From contig MCGO01000220.1 in NCBI GenBank assembly GCA_002104985.1, positions 1-62,130 of the forward strand: a stretch of DNA of 62,130 nucleotides, read 5' to 3'. Positions 10,259-20,637 of the stretch are shown here, piece after piece (within the stretch, counting starts at the first letter, position 1; every line of letters starts with the position of its first letter). Made by a program: the position numbers and the translations under genes. This DNA is from Rhizoclosmatium globosum. Lineage: Eukaryota > Chytridiomycota > Chytridiomycetes > Chytridiales > Chytriomycetaceae. The notes below the pieces were generated by a model. That model searched no databases and was not told where the DNA came from. It saw only the letters and a list, made by a program, of their open reading frames with translations.

Positions 10259-11179
10259 TTATAAGAAAAATAGCCACATGAAGTTAAGGAATGAAATGAA
10301 ACAAAGCATTTTCTTTCCCTCGGATTTCATTCCAATAGTTGTACTGACAGTTGCTTTTGATCCTGTGGTCACCAATACAGTAGTCGTACGCGGCGGAAGA
10401 GCGACAGAGAACGTGGTCGACGAACCCGTCGTCGCATCACGATACGTGAAGCCTTCTTGGTTGAAACTAACACCCATAAGTGCTTCACAACCAGCGGTAT
10501 CTTTCAACACGTTGCAATTACCATTGAGCAGTGTTCCGGAAAGACACACTCGCATGCAATATATTCCATTTCCAGCCATTTGAACATAATCCCCCATCCC
10601 CGGGTTTCCTCTAGGGGAGTTGTCCACTCCACTGTACGGTTCTTTACCACAGTTCTTGAAACCTACGTTATCGTACTGACCCGCATCGTCATATGCTCCT
10701 GGTGCAGACATTGTACAGTTGATGTTCAGTCTGTCACAGTCGAGATGCCCGTGAATCTGGTAATAGTCTTGAAATTTAACGACATGGGCAGAACGAATTC
10801 CGTGCTTGTTCATCGGTAAAGATCCTGGAGGCAGGTAGTCACCCATGCAAAACGATTGGACGAATCCTTCGGCTTGGACGATAGTTGGAAGCTTGCCACG
10901 CAAGTAGTAATTGTTTTGCAAGAAGATGCTTTTGGGATTTGGGAGGGCAATGCAGAAATTCAAGGGATCTTTGATGTAGACTTGTTGTCCAGGGACTGGA
11001 TACGGGCCAGATGGTGCACAACGGTCTGGATAAGGAATGTTCCAATCGTATTTAAGGCAGTCGGTGATGTTTGGATAACTTCCAACACATCCTTGAGGGA
11101 GTCCTGTCTCAGTTGGCCCATTAGGATCCCATTGAGCGGCAACGAAGAGATGAGGTACGAGGAGAAAGAGCGTTAGCAT
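10259..11179 (-). CDS. secreted Cys-rich GPI-tailed protein, tandem array copy 3, intronless
   Basis: A single uninterrupted frame of 306 residues, although its four neighbours of the same family carry two to five introns. Signal peptide MLTLFLLVPHLFVAAQ. Conserved blocks are GLPQGCVGSYPNITDC, PSGPYPVPGQQVYIKD, NFCIALPNPKSIFLQ, TIVQAEGFVQSFCMGDYLPP, LDCDRLNINCTMSAPGAYDD, CGKEPYSGVDNSPRGNPG, MAGNGIYCMRVCLSGT and DTAGCEALMGVSF. The stalk is shorter than in other copies and the tail (MLCFISFLNFMWLFFL) is hydrophobic. Clean removal of all intron positions suggests origin through a processed transcript or gene conversion by cDNA. Signal peptide and tail look functional. Confidence 0.75.
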   Translation of the reverse strand: MLTLFLLVPHLFVAAQWDPNGPTETGLPQGCVGSYPNITDCLKYDWNIPYPDRCAPSGPYPVPGQQVYIKDPLNFCIALPNPKSIFLQNNYYLRGKLPTIVQAEGFVQSFCMGDYLPPGSLPMNKHGIRSAHVVKFQDYYQIHGHLDCDRLNINCTMSAPGAYDDAGQYDNVGFKNCGKEPYSGVDNSPRGNPGMGDYVQMAGNGIYCMRVCLSGTLLNGNCNVLKDTAGCEALMGVSFNQEGFTYRDATTGSSTTFSVALPPRTTTVLVTTGSKATVSTTIGMKSEGKKMLCFISFLNFMWLFFL

Positions 11180-11370
11180 TCTGATTAAGATTTTGCTTTG
11201 AAGCTAAGCGCGTTTTTGAGCCTTTCACGAATTTGAAACAACGAACTTGACTTTAAGTTCAATTCCGTCAACATCAGAATTTGAATCCTGCAGGAACTTT
11301 ATTATTAGGTAATATCAATGAAAACATATGCGTGAAATTTGAGAAAGCGGTAGAATGAAAAATGAGTCGG

Positions 11371-12561
11371 CTAAACCATGACAGCGCCAAACAAGAGCCC
11401 CAAAAGACCAAGAACTCCCGTTGATGGCACCAAGGCAGACACATCACTGGCTTTATTACCGCCTGTGGAACTAGTTCCAGTTGCAATAGCCCCATTTGCA
11501 GTAGTGGCTCCAGTTGCCACAGCGACTGTGGTTGTGGTTGTAGTTGTAGTAGTTGTTGTAGAGGTTTTCATCGGTGGCAACTTGACACTAGCAGTAGTAG
11601 TTACTCCGGTAAGCGTATCCGTGTAAGTGAAACTCTCTTCTTGGGTAAATTGAACACCCATAAATGCAATGCACCCGGCGGTATCTTGCGTGACATCACA
11701 AACACCTCCTTGGACCATTGTTCCTGGTGCACACACTCTCATGCAATAGAGTCCGTTTCCAGCCATTTCAACGTAGTGTTGCATCTATAAGCATGTAAGT
11801 CGCTTCAACGATACGATTAAAACAGTTACCCCAGCATTGCCATTGTCCGAGCTATCAACTCCACTGTATGGTTCTTTTCCACAGTTCTTAAAAGCGCCAT
11901 CGTCGTCTGGAAGATTTTAGTGGACGTTACACTCCAACTTACGGAACTCACATTGACCACCGTCATCATAAGCACCAGGAGCGGACATTGTGCAATTAAT
12001 GTTCAAGGCGGCGCAATCCAATCTTCCATGAATTTGGATGTAGTTTGCGTATTTAACAACATGGGCGGATCGAATTCCTCCGGCTGGAAGTTTCAAGGAC
12101 CCAGGTGGTAAGTAGTCTCCCATACAGAAAGATTGGACGAATCCTTCGGCTTGCACGATGGTTGGATACTTGGACGCATTATAAAAGTTGTTTTGCTTGC
12201 AAGAATTGTCAGTAAAACTCCAAAAGGAAATACCGCCAAATATCAATTACCAAAAAGATACTGTTGGGATTTGGTAAATTGAGGCAAAAGTTGGTGGCGT
12301 CTTTGATATAAACTTGTTGACCTGCAACGGGATATGGTCCCGGCGGGGCACAAGGATCCGAATAGGGCAGGGACCAGTTGTACTTTTCACAATCTGGGAT
12401 ATTGGGAACTAATAAACGATTAGATTACTGGTATTGCGATATAGTTGATGTGACATACAGCTTCCAATGCAACCAGCTGGAAGACCAGGTTGAGTTGGCC
12501 CTCCTGGAGTGTATTGCGCCGCAACTAAGGCAGCAGAGGAGATAATGAAGGAAAAATGCAT
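11371..12561 (-). CDS. secreted Cys-rich GPI-tailed protein, tandem array copy 4
   Basis: Signal peptide MHFSFIISSAALVAA, then GLPAGCIGS, NLPNPNSIFL, YPTIVQAEGFVQSFCMGDYL, LDCAALNINCTMSAPGAYDD, NCGKEPYSGVDSSDNGNAG, VEMAGNGLYCMRVCAPGT, DTAGCIAFMGVQF. A long Thr tract (about 13 residues) forms the stalk and the tail is GVLGLLGLLFGAVMV. Four introns are inferred, after CIGS, SIFL, DDGGQ and GNAG; three of them match copy 1. Family membership is clear from the cysteine spacing. Function is unknown; the array suggests selection for dosage or diversity of a surface protein. Confidence 0.7.
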
Positions 12562-12657
12562 CGTGTTGCGTCAGTGCTGGTTGTTAAATCAAAAACGAAG
12601 TTTCAAGGGAAGTTCTTTTCAGCCAAGATTCCAGAAGCTTATCCCGCCAATCAAAAA

Positions 12658-13845
12658 TCACCAAATAGAGAGCGAAACGGAGTGAAATGCGATAAAAAAG
12701 AATGGAATATAAATGAAGTAACTGACGCTCCCACTTGTCTTGGCTGCGACAGTTTCGGCAACTTTTGTAATCGAAGTCGTGCTTGTAAGCGATACTGTAC
12801 TGCTCAAAATCGTAGAATTTGTAGAAAGCAAAGTAGATAAAATAGCGGTGGAAGTGGAAGCTCCAGTGCTTGTGATGGTGGCAGTTGTGGTTGATGTACC
12901 CAAAGAAGAAGTCGTTGAAGAACTGCTAACTAAGCTAGAAACGATGGAAGAAACACTGCTTGGTCGAGGAGAAGTACGAGGACCAGTGGAAAGATCCGTG
13001 AAGCTGAACCCATCAACAAAGTCAACCTTCATAAAGGACACACATCCTTCAGTGTCATGCGTCACATCGCAGACACCTCCGACAACCATAGTTCCTGGTG
13101 CACATACTCGCATACAGTACAGCCCGTCACCTGCCATTTCAACGTAATTTTCAAATCCTGGATTTCCATTGGTTGAACTGTCAACGCCACTGTATGGCTC
13201 CTTGCCACAATGTTCATACCCTCCGTTGTCATATTGACCGCCATCATCATACGCGCCTTGTTCGATAATATCTGTTACTATTAAGGCGTAAAGCAAGAAT
13301 TTACAAACCTGGGGAGGACTGTTGGCAGTTGATTCCCAAAGCACCGCAATCCATTTTCCCGTGAATTTGGATATAGTTGTCGTATTTAACAACGTGGGCG
13401 GATAGGATTGCACTTGAAGACATTCTCATGGCACCTGGAGGAAGATAGTCTCCCACGCAAAACGACTGCACGTATCCCTCTGCTTGGACAATGGTTGGTT
13501 TCAATCCATTGTTGTAGTAGTTGTTTTGCTAGATCGAGATCAGGATTGTTATCAATCGTGTCAATATGAAAATGATCACCACACCATCACAATGCTGTTT
13601 GGGTTCGGCAAGTTGATACAAAAGTTCTTTTCATCGCGAATGTATACTTGCTGACCAGGCATTGGTACTGAAGTCACAGGATAGCATGGGTCTGCATCTG
13701 GAATGAACCAGTTGTTTGCTCGACACTTTGGAATATCAGGGTAACTCCCAACACATCCAGGTGGCAACCCAGCCTGGGTAGGACCACCAGGAGTGTATTG
13801 AGCTGATGTTGACGAGATAGCAAACAAAGTGAGAGCAAGAATCAT
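12658..13845 (-). CDS. secreted Cys-rich GPI-tailed protein, tandem array copy 5
   Basis: First copy in transcription direction. Signal peptide MILALTLFAISSTSAQ, GLPPGCVGSYPDIPKC, ADPCYPVTSVPMPGQQVYIR, NFCINLPNPNSIVM, PTIVQAEGYVQSFCVGDYLP, MDCGALGINCQQSSPG, EHCGKEPYSGVDSSTNGNPG, MAGDGLYCMRVCAPGT and DTEGCVSFMKVDF. The stalk is long and Ser/Thr-rich and ends in an aromatic hydrophobic tail (YFIYIPFFFIAFH). Only two introns are seen, after SIVM and within SSPG|AYDDGG; the latter position is unique in the array. The usual NCTMSAPG block is replaced by NCQQSSPG. Confidence 0.7.
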
Positions 13846-13942
13846 ATTTATGAGGCTTTTTTTAACGCTTACTTCCGTTCTAAAAATATAAGTTCAACGG
13901 CATGAAAATCTTTTTTTACGCGTGTTTCAAAATCAATAATCA

Positions 13943-16091
13943 TCAATTCCCTGCAGTTCCGTATTCCTTGTTCCATTTGATAAAAGAATCCAAAGTTCCT
14001 TCCGAAACACTGGGCCGAATCACCGTCATCGCCTCTTCGAAGTCAGCATATCCAATTGGTCTTATTTGTTCCAGAGGCGTTGAAATTAAGTTTTCTCCTA
14101 ATGAACGAATAGGTCCCAACGAGGCCTCGCGAGCTTTAAGTAGTCAGGGTGAGATTCAATAGCGAAATAAAGCCAATACAAACCTAATGCAGTTATATCA
14201 CTTCCGGAATATCCCTCAGTGACCTCAACCAATGATTCCAAATCGCTCTCCCGAAGCGAATGCCTTTGGCCTCTCAGCAAGTGAGCAAACAAAGCGAAGC
14301 GAGTCTTAGGCTCAGGTAATGGTATATAAATACGTTTTACAAGACGTCTCAAAGCTGCTTCATCCTAGGAAAGTTTTCAGCAAACAATTGAAGATAAAGA
14401 GTGTACGAACCAACTCCTGTGGTCGATTAGTTGCACCCAAAACAAGTAAACGATCAGCTTCTGCGTTTGATGATAACCCATCAAATTGAAGTAAAAACTC
14501 AGTTTTAAGTCGCCGAGAAGCCTCATGTTCACTTTCACTGCGCTCTTTCAAAATAGAATCAATCTCGTCAATGAAGATGACAGACGGCTGAGTCTGTCGC
14601 GCGATTGTGAATAGGGTTCGAACCATCTTTTCTCCTTCACCAACCTAAATCGTGTTAAATTGAATAAGATTGCCTCTATGAACTTACAAATTTAGATGTC
14701 AGTGTACTAGCACTGATGCTGTAAAATGTTGCCTTCGATTCGTGCGCAACGGCTCTTGCGAGCATGGTTTTACCAGTTCCTGTTCTCAACATTAGAATGA
14801 TTGGCGAAGTTTCGAAATAAGCAGTACCAGGAGGTCCAAACAAAAGAACTCCTCTCGCAGGAGCCCTCAGGCCTGTAAACAGCTCCGGTCTCAAAGTTGG
14901 TAGAATCACGATTTCACGTAAAGCTTGTTTTGCAGCGTCAAGTCCAACAACGTCGTTCCAAGAGACAGGGGATCCATTAACAACTATTTCATTCAATATG
15001 CGGTTTGCCATCGCGGAATCGATGTTATCCAACTGCTTTTTCGCTGCGTTGGTACGTTGTGCCTGATGAAGCGAATATTAGGTTTGAGGAAACCACTAGA
15101 AGAAAATCTGACCGTTCCCGAACTAGCCCTAGAGTTTGAAGCAGAGTTGGCTTGACTACCAGTACTCACGGGTGTTCCTTTTCCGTTCGAAAAGGTAGGT
15201 CTTGCAATAGGTACCTTCACAGGAGGTTGCACTTGTTTCGTGAGAACTCGAATCCGTTCTTCAATCATTTCCAAATTCATGAGCATTTTGGCATTCATTG
15301 GGGCTGCGTGATTCCTGTTTGCCTACCTTTTAGTTTCACAATCATCCTTACACGTAGAAGGGACCCTCTCACCTCTCTTCCTTGGTTTTCAAAGTAACGC
15401 CCATTGCGGCTTTCAATTCCCTCATTCCTCGTTGATAGAGTTTTAATGCTCCAGCCGCATCCTTATTCGATTCCTCCAATGACAATGCCGCAGATATCGT
15501 TTGATAAGCTTGGTCCGCAAGTACTTTTTGCTGTTTCAACGCAGGAGACGTGGTAACCACTGATGGAGATGCTGAAGCCATTGTGGCGTGACGTGACTGC
15601 AATGAGTGCTCTGGCTTTGGGGTAGAGGCAAATATAGTCCCGTCTAGTAAGCGATTAAAGCTGGCTTTTAATGCAGCAGTATTGAAAGGGAATCCCGAGC
15701 CTTGAGTTTGCTGTTGGGACGACGAGGGTTTTTGTTGTGGTTTTGGAATGGTTGACTTTGGCGAATCTGAGTCAAGAGTGTTTGCGATAAGAGATGATTT
15801 TGAGGCGACTGCGGTCCACAGAACGATGAGGGATGCGGGCAAGAGAAGATAGAAGGCAACTGGAAACAGCAATGGTTGAATATCGCTGAACTGCAAAGCG
15901 GACAAGCGAAGAAGCAGAGACTTGGCGGAGGCGGTTGATGCAGAATGACGCAGTTGGTCAAGGTCGATTGAGAGAATTGACTGGATGGAGGCGATGGTGC
16001 GGGCAAGGTGAACGTGGAAAGACAGGGCGGCGGACTTCAAATCGACAGCGATTGGATCCAGAAACGTAGAGTGTTCGTCAGGTATCTGCAT
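13943..16091 (-). CDS. spastin-like microtubule-severing AAA ATPase (MIT + AAA)
   Basis: Order of parts: a hydrophobic stretch near residue 75 ([20 protein letters not shown]), a MIT domain ([35 protein letters not shown]), a basic linker, then the AAA module with [33 protein letters not shown], Walker A GPPGTGKT (split by an intron), Walker [13 protein letters not shown], arginine-finger region [17 protein letters not shown] and sensor GATNRPQEL. The ending [21 protein letters not shown] fits the spastin/fidgetin group. The hydrophobic segment before MIT is typical of spastin, where it inserts into ER membranes. Several introns of about 45-60 nt join all exons in frame. Start ATG 16091 is the first in-frame methionine. 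Fidgetin-like is the alternative, less likely given MIT. Confidence 0.85.
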
Positions 16092-16181
16092 TCGACTGCA
16101 GAATTGGGGCAGAGTTCGTTCGAAAGCGCGGTTCGCAACGGCTTTTGATGCGAAGTTCAAAAACAACACATGTATTTTCTT

Positions 16182-17271
16182 TCACTGCTTGGTGAATAAA
16201 CTCGCAATGAAACCTAAAACAGCCAGCAATACACACAGGAGAATGCAGTTCATCATGAACTTGTCTCCTGCCATCATTCCATCTACAGCTTTTCGCATTT
16301 GAACATTCACGTTGTCGACATGATCCAATGCCTTGTTCACAGCCTTGTCAACTTCTTCTAAATCTTCGTTTTGTTTATCGAGTTCCTATTATTTCAGCTT
16401 GAGTACCTCCTATTTCAACAGGCGAATAGGCTTACATTTCCCATGTTCAGTGCCAACTCTTTCAGCTTCTGCACACCGGCACCAATCACCTCCAAATCTT
16501 CATCAATGGCCGTATTCTTTTCATTCATTTTCTTGAAGTCTTCCTCAACATCAATGTCCGGTAAGTTGGTATTGTTAAATGGGTCTTTTTCGTCTCCATA
16601 GTTGCCTCCATAATTTCCCTTGACTCCTGCCGCACCTCCCATACCACTTATGCCTGAAAACTTAATTTAGGATTTATAATACATATGTGAGGAAATTTAC
16701 CTTTGCTCGTTGCACCCTGCATCAAATCTTTACGATCCATTGCGTATCCTTCATTGAAACGTCTCTTTTCCAAACTCTCCACTTCCTCAATATGCTTATT
16801 CGTTAGGTCAAAGATCTCTTTATATTGTTCGAGCTTCTCAATCTTGGCTGGGTCTTTACTTTTCTATTGAACACTTTGAAGTTCAGAACGTGAAACCTTC
16901 GCACAGATATTGCCTCTCACCTTCCTCTCCTCCTTTTTCACAATCTCCGCCATACGTCCCGAACTTTCCTTCAAGTTTCGTATCATGATTCTGATTTTGT
17001 ATGAGGCTTCGGCAGTTTCAGGTGTTGTACCGACAGACGCGAGAAGGTCTTCGCGCTCTTTAAGTGCCTGTCGACATCCTTTCACATCTGCATGGATCTT
17101 TTTGCGGAGCCGTTGGAATTCGTCGAGTCTTTCAGTGGGCGTTGTTAGGTCTCGCATTTTGTAGTAAGATGTTGTTTACCCCAGTTCTGCTTGCTTCAAG
17201 GCCATCGCCTCTGGATCACAGTTCTCGTATATGACTTGCAGACGCTGCATAGCGTCTCGCATCGAGGACAT
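16182..17271 (-). CDS. Qc-SNARE, SYP7-like syntaxin
   Basis: Begins MSSMRDAMQRLQVIYENC. A 51-nt intron with CTAAC is followed by GLDEFQRLRKKIHADVKG; a 57-nt intron joins KKEERK to KSKDPAKIEKLEQYK. Further on are YAMDRKDLMQGATSKG, a Gly-rich linker, the SNARE helix around the zero-layer (TAIDEDLEVIGAGVQKLKEL, then ELDKQNEDLEEVDKAVNKAL) with a central Gln as in Qc SNAREs, and a C-terminal membrane anchor (CILLCVLLAVLGFIASLF) with three trailing residues. The long N-terminal region with the RKDLM-type motif before the SNARE helix resembles plant and protist SYP7 proteins. It mediates membrane fusion in the secretory pathway; the exact compartment cannot be read from sequence. It is 90 bp upstream of spastin on the same strand. 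Confidence 0.75.
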
Positions 17272-17363
17272 TTTCGGTGGCAGACGGGATGGTTGATTCT
17301 AAAGTCAAATTCTTTCGCGAAATAGTCTGACAAACCGCGAAATCAACATTCAAATACAGGCAT

Positions 17364-18247
17364 TTATTCTATCGGTTTATAAGCATCTGGTGGAAGTGGA
17401 TCATTAAATAGAATCCGTCGCGTTTCCCAGAACGCGTGCTTGATATGTTGCAGTCGCGGTAGAAACTCCTGTAAAATCATCAACTTTGCATTCAGGAGCT
17501 GGAGGGAAATGGAAACTTACCTCAAAGCAGACCACCATATTCTGTTCTCCTGCCACAACAACAGCCATATAATATTTGACTTGAAACAACGTTATGGCTT
17601 CGTTCACAATAACTTCTGCGATCTTTGAGACGGGAATGAACTTTGACGTTGATGAGAAACCTCGTTTCGTCCTTGTTTGGATTCCTACATTCTGAACGAT
17701 CAACAGCGATTCTAAATTTCCAAGAACAAAATAAATATATCAATCAAAGTATTGATGGATTTTAATTCCGAGAGAGCTAACCTTCATAGACTGTCGAATG
17801 TTTGAAGGTAAGGAGAATTGCGAGGGTTGCAGCGGATATCAACGTCCAGGCATTTAACGGCAGTGTCATGTAAGCAGCAACAATCCAAGATATAGATAGA
17901 GTTGGCTCAAGTAATATCAGGTGTTGGAACAGAATAGCAGCACATATAGCGCAAATCGACACGTCAACAGTTGACCATATCGGATGTGTTCTCCTGAACA
18001 GAAACTCAGTAGTTGTGCTACTTTGCTTGTCTATGATGTAATCTAGAGTCTCTGAGATCCGAGTGGTTGATGAGACAGGTGTAATGGGGTCATTTGGGTG
18101 TGACTGCTGGGATGAGTCTGGTCCAGTCGATGAAATACTCAGTGACTTCCGTCGAGGTGAATTATATCGGCGACGAGGAAGAGGGAGAGTTGATGTTGTC
18201 GTTTGAGGTGTTGTGGTTGCTGTCGCCAACCGAGTTGACCGTCGCAT
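17364..18247 (-). CDS. PIGH: PIG-H, subunit of GPI-GlcNAc transferase
   Basis: PIG-H (yeast GPI15) is a subunit of the ER complex that adds GlcNAc to phosphatidylinositol, the first step of GPI synthesis. The N-terminal third is Ser/Thr-rich. Two membrane segments follow (ICAICAAILFQHLILLEP and LISAATLAILLTF). Then comes the family core: ESLLIVQNVGIQTRTKRG, SKFIPVSKIAEVIVNEAI, VKYYMAVVVAGEQNMVVCFE and EFLPRLQHIKHAFWETRR. Two introns join YE|ESLL and CFE|EFLP in frame. At 220-odd residues it has the usual size. It may relate functionally to the GPI-tailed array nearby, but GPI synthesis serves the whole cell. Confidence 0.88.
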
Positions 18248-18279
18248 TTTCCAAATAAATAAAGTACTCCAACATTTCG

Positions 18280-19215
18280 TTATTTACTTGATAGAACAAA
18301 AGCAAAAAAGGACTGCCAAAATACTTGAAGACTGGTAATGCCTCCTGCTTCATTGAAGTCTGGGGAACTAAGTTGACTTAATGAAAGGTCTTGAATACTT
18401 CGTCGTCGCTTCTGCGACTGACTTGCATCAAAAAGTACGCAATGAAACCACTCCATAACTTCTTGTTCGAATATTTGAGTCACAATACCAGACCCGACCT
18501 GATCTTGTTGAGAGTCAACTCGTCCATCATCAACAATCATCTTCAAGATTTTCCATCTGTACTTGATGTCTTCAATTCGTTTTAGCAACACTCTTTGCGC
18601 GCCCAACTCTCGTTCTGATAGTTTTTGGGTTTTGCTGTCCTTCACGATAGGCCATTTGAATCCATTCACGTCCTCTTGCGCAATAGATGAGACCCAAAGA
18701 TACTCATTCGCTGAAAACACGTCATCATCGGCACCGGAGTGACAGAGGCTCAACATTCCCCGCATTTCTCTTCGAGTCCATGAGACGAGAACAGGGACGT
18801 ATGCTTCAAAGAATCGAAAGTAAAGTTTTGACAGGGTAGCGAGCAGGAACGGATGTAGAGACCACAGGAGAGTGGTTGTTGATGGCTTCTGTGAGGGTGG
18901 GAAGCGGTTTCCGAAGAGAGACACAAGCGATGAGACCAGGTGGCAGTTGAGGGGTATTGTTTCAAGGGCATCAACGCCATCTTTCTCAATAGTCAATATC
19001 ATAGCCAGTACTTCGATTGCGTCAAAGAGACCGAGGCGTTCGGTGGTGCGCAAGGTATCAACTGAAGTCCTGATGGCAGCAAAGGGCGCATCAGAGTCCA
19101 AGTTTGCGCCCTTGAATTCATTAATCAAGTGCGGCAATAGGTTCTTTGCGATATCCAACTTGTGCACAGAGTCCGGATGCGACCAGAACGAGTGAGCGAG
19201 CGATGTCTGATTCAT
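18280..19215 (-). CDS. unrecognised all-helical protein
   Basis: One uninterrupted frame of 311 residues from ATG 19215 (MNQTSLAHSFWSHPD); the frame is open upstream but the next gene's start lies there. The product looks all-helical (LGLFDAIEVLAMILTIEKDG, CHLVSSLVSLFGNRF, LHPFLLATLSKLYFRFFEAY) with no membrane signal, catalytic motif or cysteine cluster. It stops 33 bp before the PIG-H start on the same strand, so the two could be co-transcribed or simply tightly packed. Its start codon is 44 bp from the start of the divergent exonuclease gene. I cannot name the family. Confidence 0.5.
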   Translation of the reverse strand: MNQTSLAHSFWSHPDSVHKLDIAKNLLPHLINEFKGANLDSDAPFAAIRTSVDTLRTTERLGLFDAIEVLAMILTIEKDGVDALETIPLNCHLVSSLVSLFGNRFPPSQKPSTTTLLWSLHPFLLATLSKLYFRFFEAYVPVLVSWTRREMRGMLSLCHSGADDDVFSANEYLWVSSIAQEDVNGFKWPIVKDSKTQKLSERELGAQRVLLKRIEDIKYRWKILKMIVDDGRVDSQQDQVGSGIVTQIFEQEVMEWFHCVLFDASQSQKRRRSIQDLSLSQLSSPDFNEAGGITSLQVFWQSFFAFVLSSK

Positions 19216-19259
19216 TTGTTCTTGTTTTTCTTTTGTTGTTTCGGACAACACCAGACCCA
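19216..19259. promoter_or_regulatory. 44-bp divergent inter-start region
   Basis: Separates the start codons of the unrecognised helical gene (minus) and the WRN-type exonuclease (plus). It is T-rich on the plus strand and no TATA box is visible. Transcription starts must lie inside one or both neighbouring coding regions or leave leaders of only a few bases. Confidence 0.35.
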
Positions 19260-20338
19260 ATGCTCGCCACCACTCTCTCCACATCCGCACGCATCCAACC
19301 ACTCGCACCGACAGCACCGCTCTTCAAGTTCAACTCTTTTCTGCGCCGCCGAATCGCAACGCTTCCGATTCCCACGTGGGATATCCAACGATCGGCTTCG
19401 TCTGTCCTCAACTTGAACAACACTCAATTGCCATCGCCTTCTCCGCCGCCTCCGTCGCTCGGCTTGAAATCGAATCTGAATCCGCAAAAGCCAAAGAAGC
19501 CTCGGCTTGTGCTCCCAAAGTTGGACAGTGAACACAATCAACTTGCTCAGCCGAATCCCGTGTTTCCTGTCCTAAACACAAAAGATAAGAACATTCGCAT
19601 CGTTCAATGCACGTCTCTGGCTACGCTTTCAAAGACCTTGGCACTTTGCAGGTAGCCCTTTCTTGTCCTGTCATATGCGATCCTCTTTATTAACTCGTCA
19701 AATAGTGGCCCAATCATAGCCCTCGATTGCGAGTGGAAAATCGTCATGCGCAAGGGTGCTCCACAGCCAATGATTTCTCTCATTCAAATCTTTAATGGTT
19801 CGTGTGTCGGTCTCTTTCGCGTTCACTTGTTGGGCCCTCCATTTCCACATCTCTTGTGCGCCTTTCTCGAAGACCCAGATATTATAAAAGTTGGTTTGAA
19901 TATTAGAGGCGACGTTGGCAAGATTTGGAGGTGTGTCCTTTCACAGTAACGTATCAAATTATGATATTTTCTCTCTACCAACGCAGAGACTTTGGTATCA
20001 AAACATCTGCATACGTGGAACTAATGCAATACGCAAAAGACGCGTGCCCTGACAAGCTTGTGGTGAATCCAGACACTGGTTTCATCAAAAAACCTTCTCT
20101 CAATGAATTGACGCAATCTCTTTTGGGATTGTCTTTGGATAAAGATATGGGTGGAGTAAGAACGGGGAACTGGGAAGCCGTGAATCTTTCACCCACCCAG
20201 GTTGAATATGCGGCTGCTGATGTCGTTGCAAGCTGGGAAGTCTATTGGGCTATTCGCAAACTGAGTTCATATCCACAAAAACTTGAAACGTATGTTCCGA
20301 AGGAGAAAAAGGAAGAGAAAGGCTTAGTGGAAACTTGA
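19260..20338 (+). CDS. WRN-type 3'-5' exonuclease domain protein
   Basis: DEDDy exonuclease of the WRN/RNase D class. Exo I is IIALDCEWKIVMRKGAPQP, Exo II is VGLNIRGDVGKIWRDFGI and Exo III is VEYAAADVVASWEVYWAIR, so all acidic residues and the tyrosine position are present. Two introns (after ALC and after GKIW) keep the frame. The N-terminus MLATTLSTSARIQPLAP is basic and hydroxylated like a mitochondrial presequence, though this is only a guess. The product is about 300 residues, without a RecQ helicase module, like plant WEX and animal EXD2 stand-alone exonucleases. A role in DNA end processing or RNA trimming is possible. Confidence 0.8.
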
Positions 20339-20552
20339 ACAACTTTGTCAACGTCTTCATTTTTATATTTTGGTTTTGCTTGAAGAATGGCATTCAAGCA
20401 GTAATTGAAATTATTATTATCTCTTAGTACCATTGACAATTGTGTGGATGGTGGGTCTCTGAGTCGGAAATGAGTATTCTCACGATGACCAAAAACCAAC
20501 TCCACCCTGAACAACGATACCGCTCCCACACCATAACCAACAACACACTATC

Positions 20553-20556
20553 AAAA
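20553..20556 (-). terminator. Pol III terminator of the tRNA-Asn gene
   Basis: Four consecutive T on the minus strand begin three bases after the discriminator base of the tRNA. Four T is the shortest run that fungal Pol III commonly uses. Confidence 0.5.
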
Positions 20557-20558
20557 CG

Positions 20559-20637
20559 CGCTCGATACTGGGATAGAACAGAACCAGTGACCTTGAGGTT
20601 AACAGCCCCACGCTACTGCCAGCTGAGCCAACCGAGC
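20559..20637 (-). tRNA. tRNA-Asn (GUU), with a 5-nt duplication in the T loop
   Basis: On the minus strand GCTCGGT (20637-20631) pairs with ATCGAGC (20566-20560) over seven positions, with one G.T pair. The A box TGGCTCAGCTGG is perfect. Anticodon stem TGGGG/CCTCA encloses CTGTTAA, anticodon GTT. The T stem ACTGG/CCAGT is intact but its loop is 12 nt because GTTCT is tandemly repeated; removing one copy restores seven. The D arm has one extra T, leaving one mismatch. A TTTT run follows immediately (20556-20553), as for a Pol III terminator. No intron. It is either a pseudo-tRNA, an error, or an odd functional gene. Confidence 0.75.

Noticed and set aside
11518..11560. Low-complexity ACC/GTT repeat as a satellite
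   Set aside because: It encodes the Thr-rich stalk of array copy 4 and is explained by the protein.
14990..15125. Frame break between the spastin MIT linker and AAA domain
   Set aside because: A 50-nt intron GTCAGA..CATCAG joins RASSGT to [10 protein letters not shown] without any indel.
16861..17160. In-frame TAA and TAG codons in the SNARE, suggesting recoding or a pseudogene
   Set aside because: Both lie in proper GT..AG introns of 51 and 57 nt; removing them gives a continuous SNARE frame.
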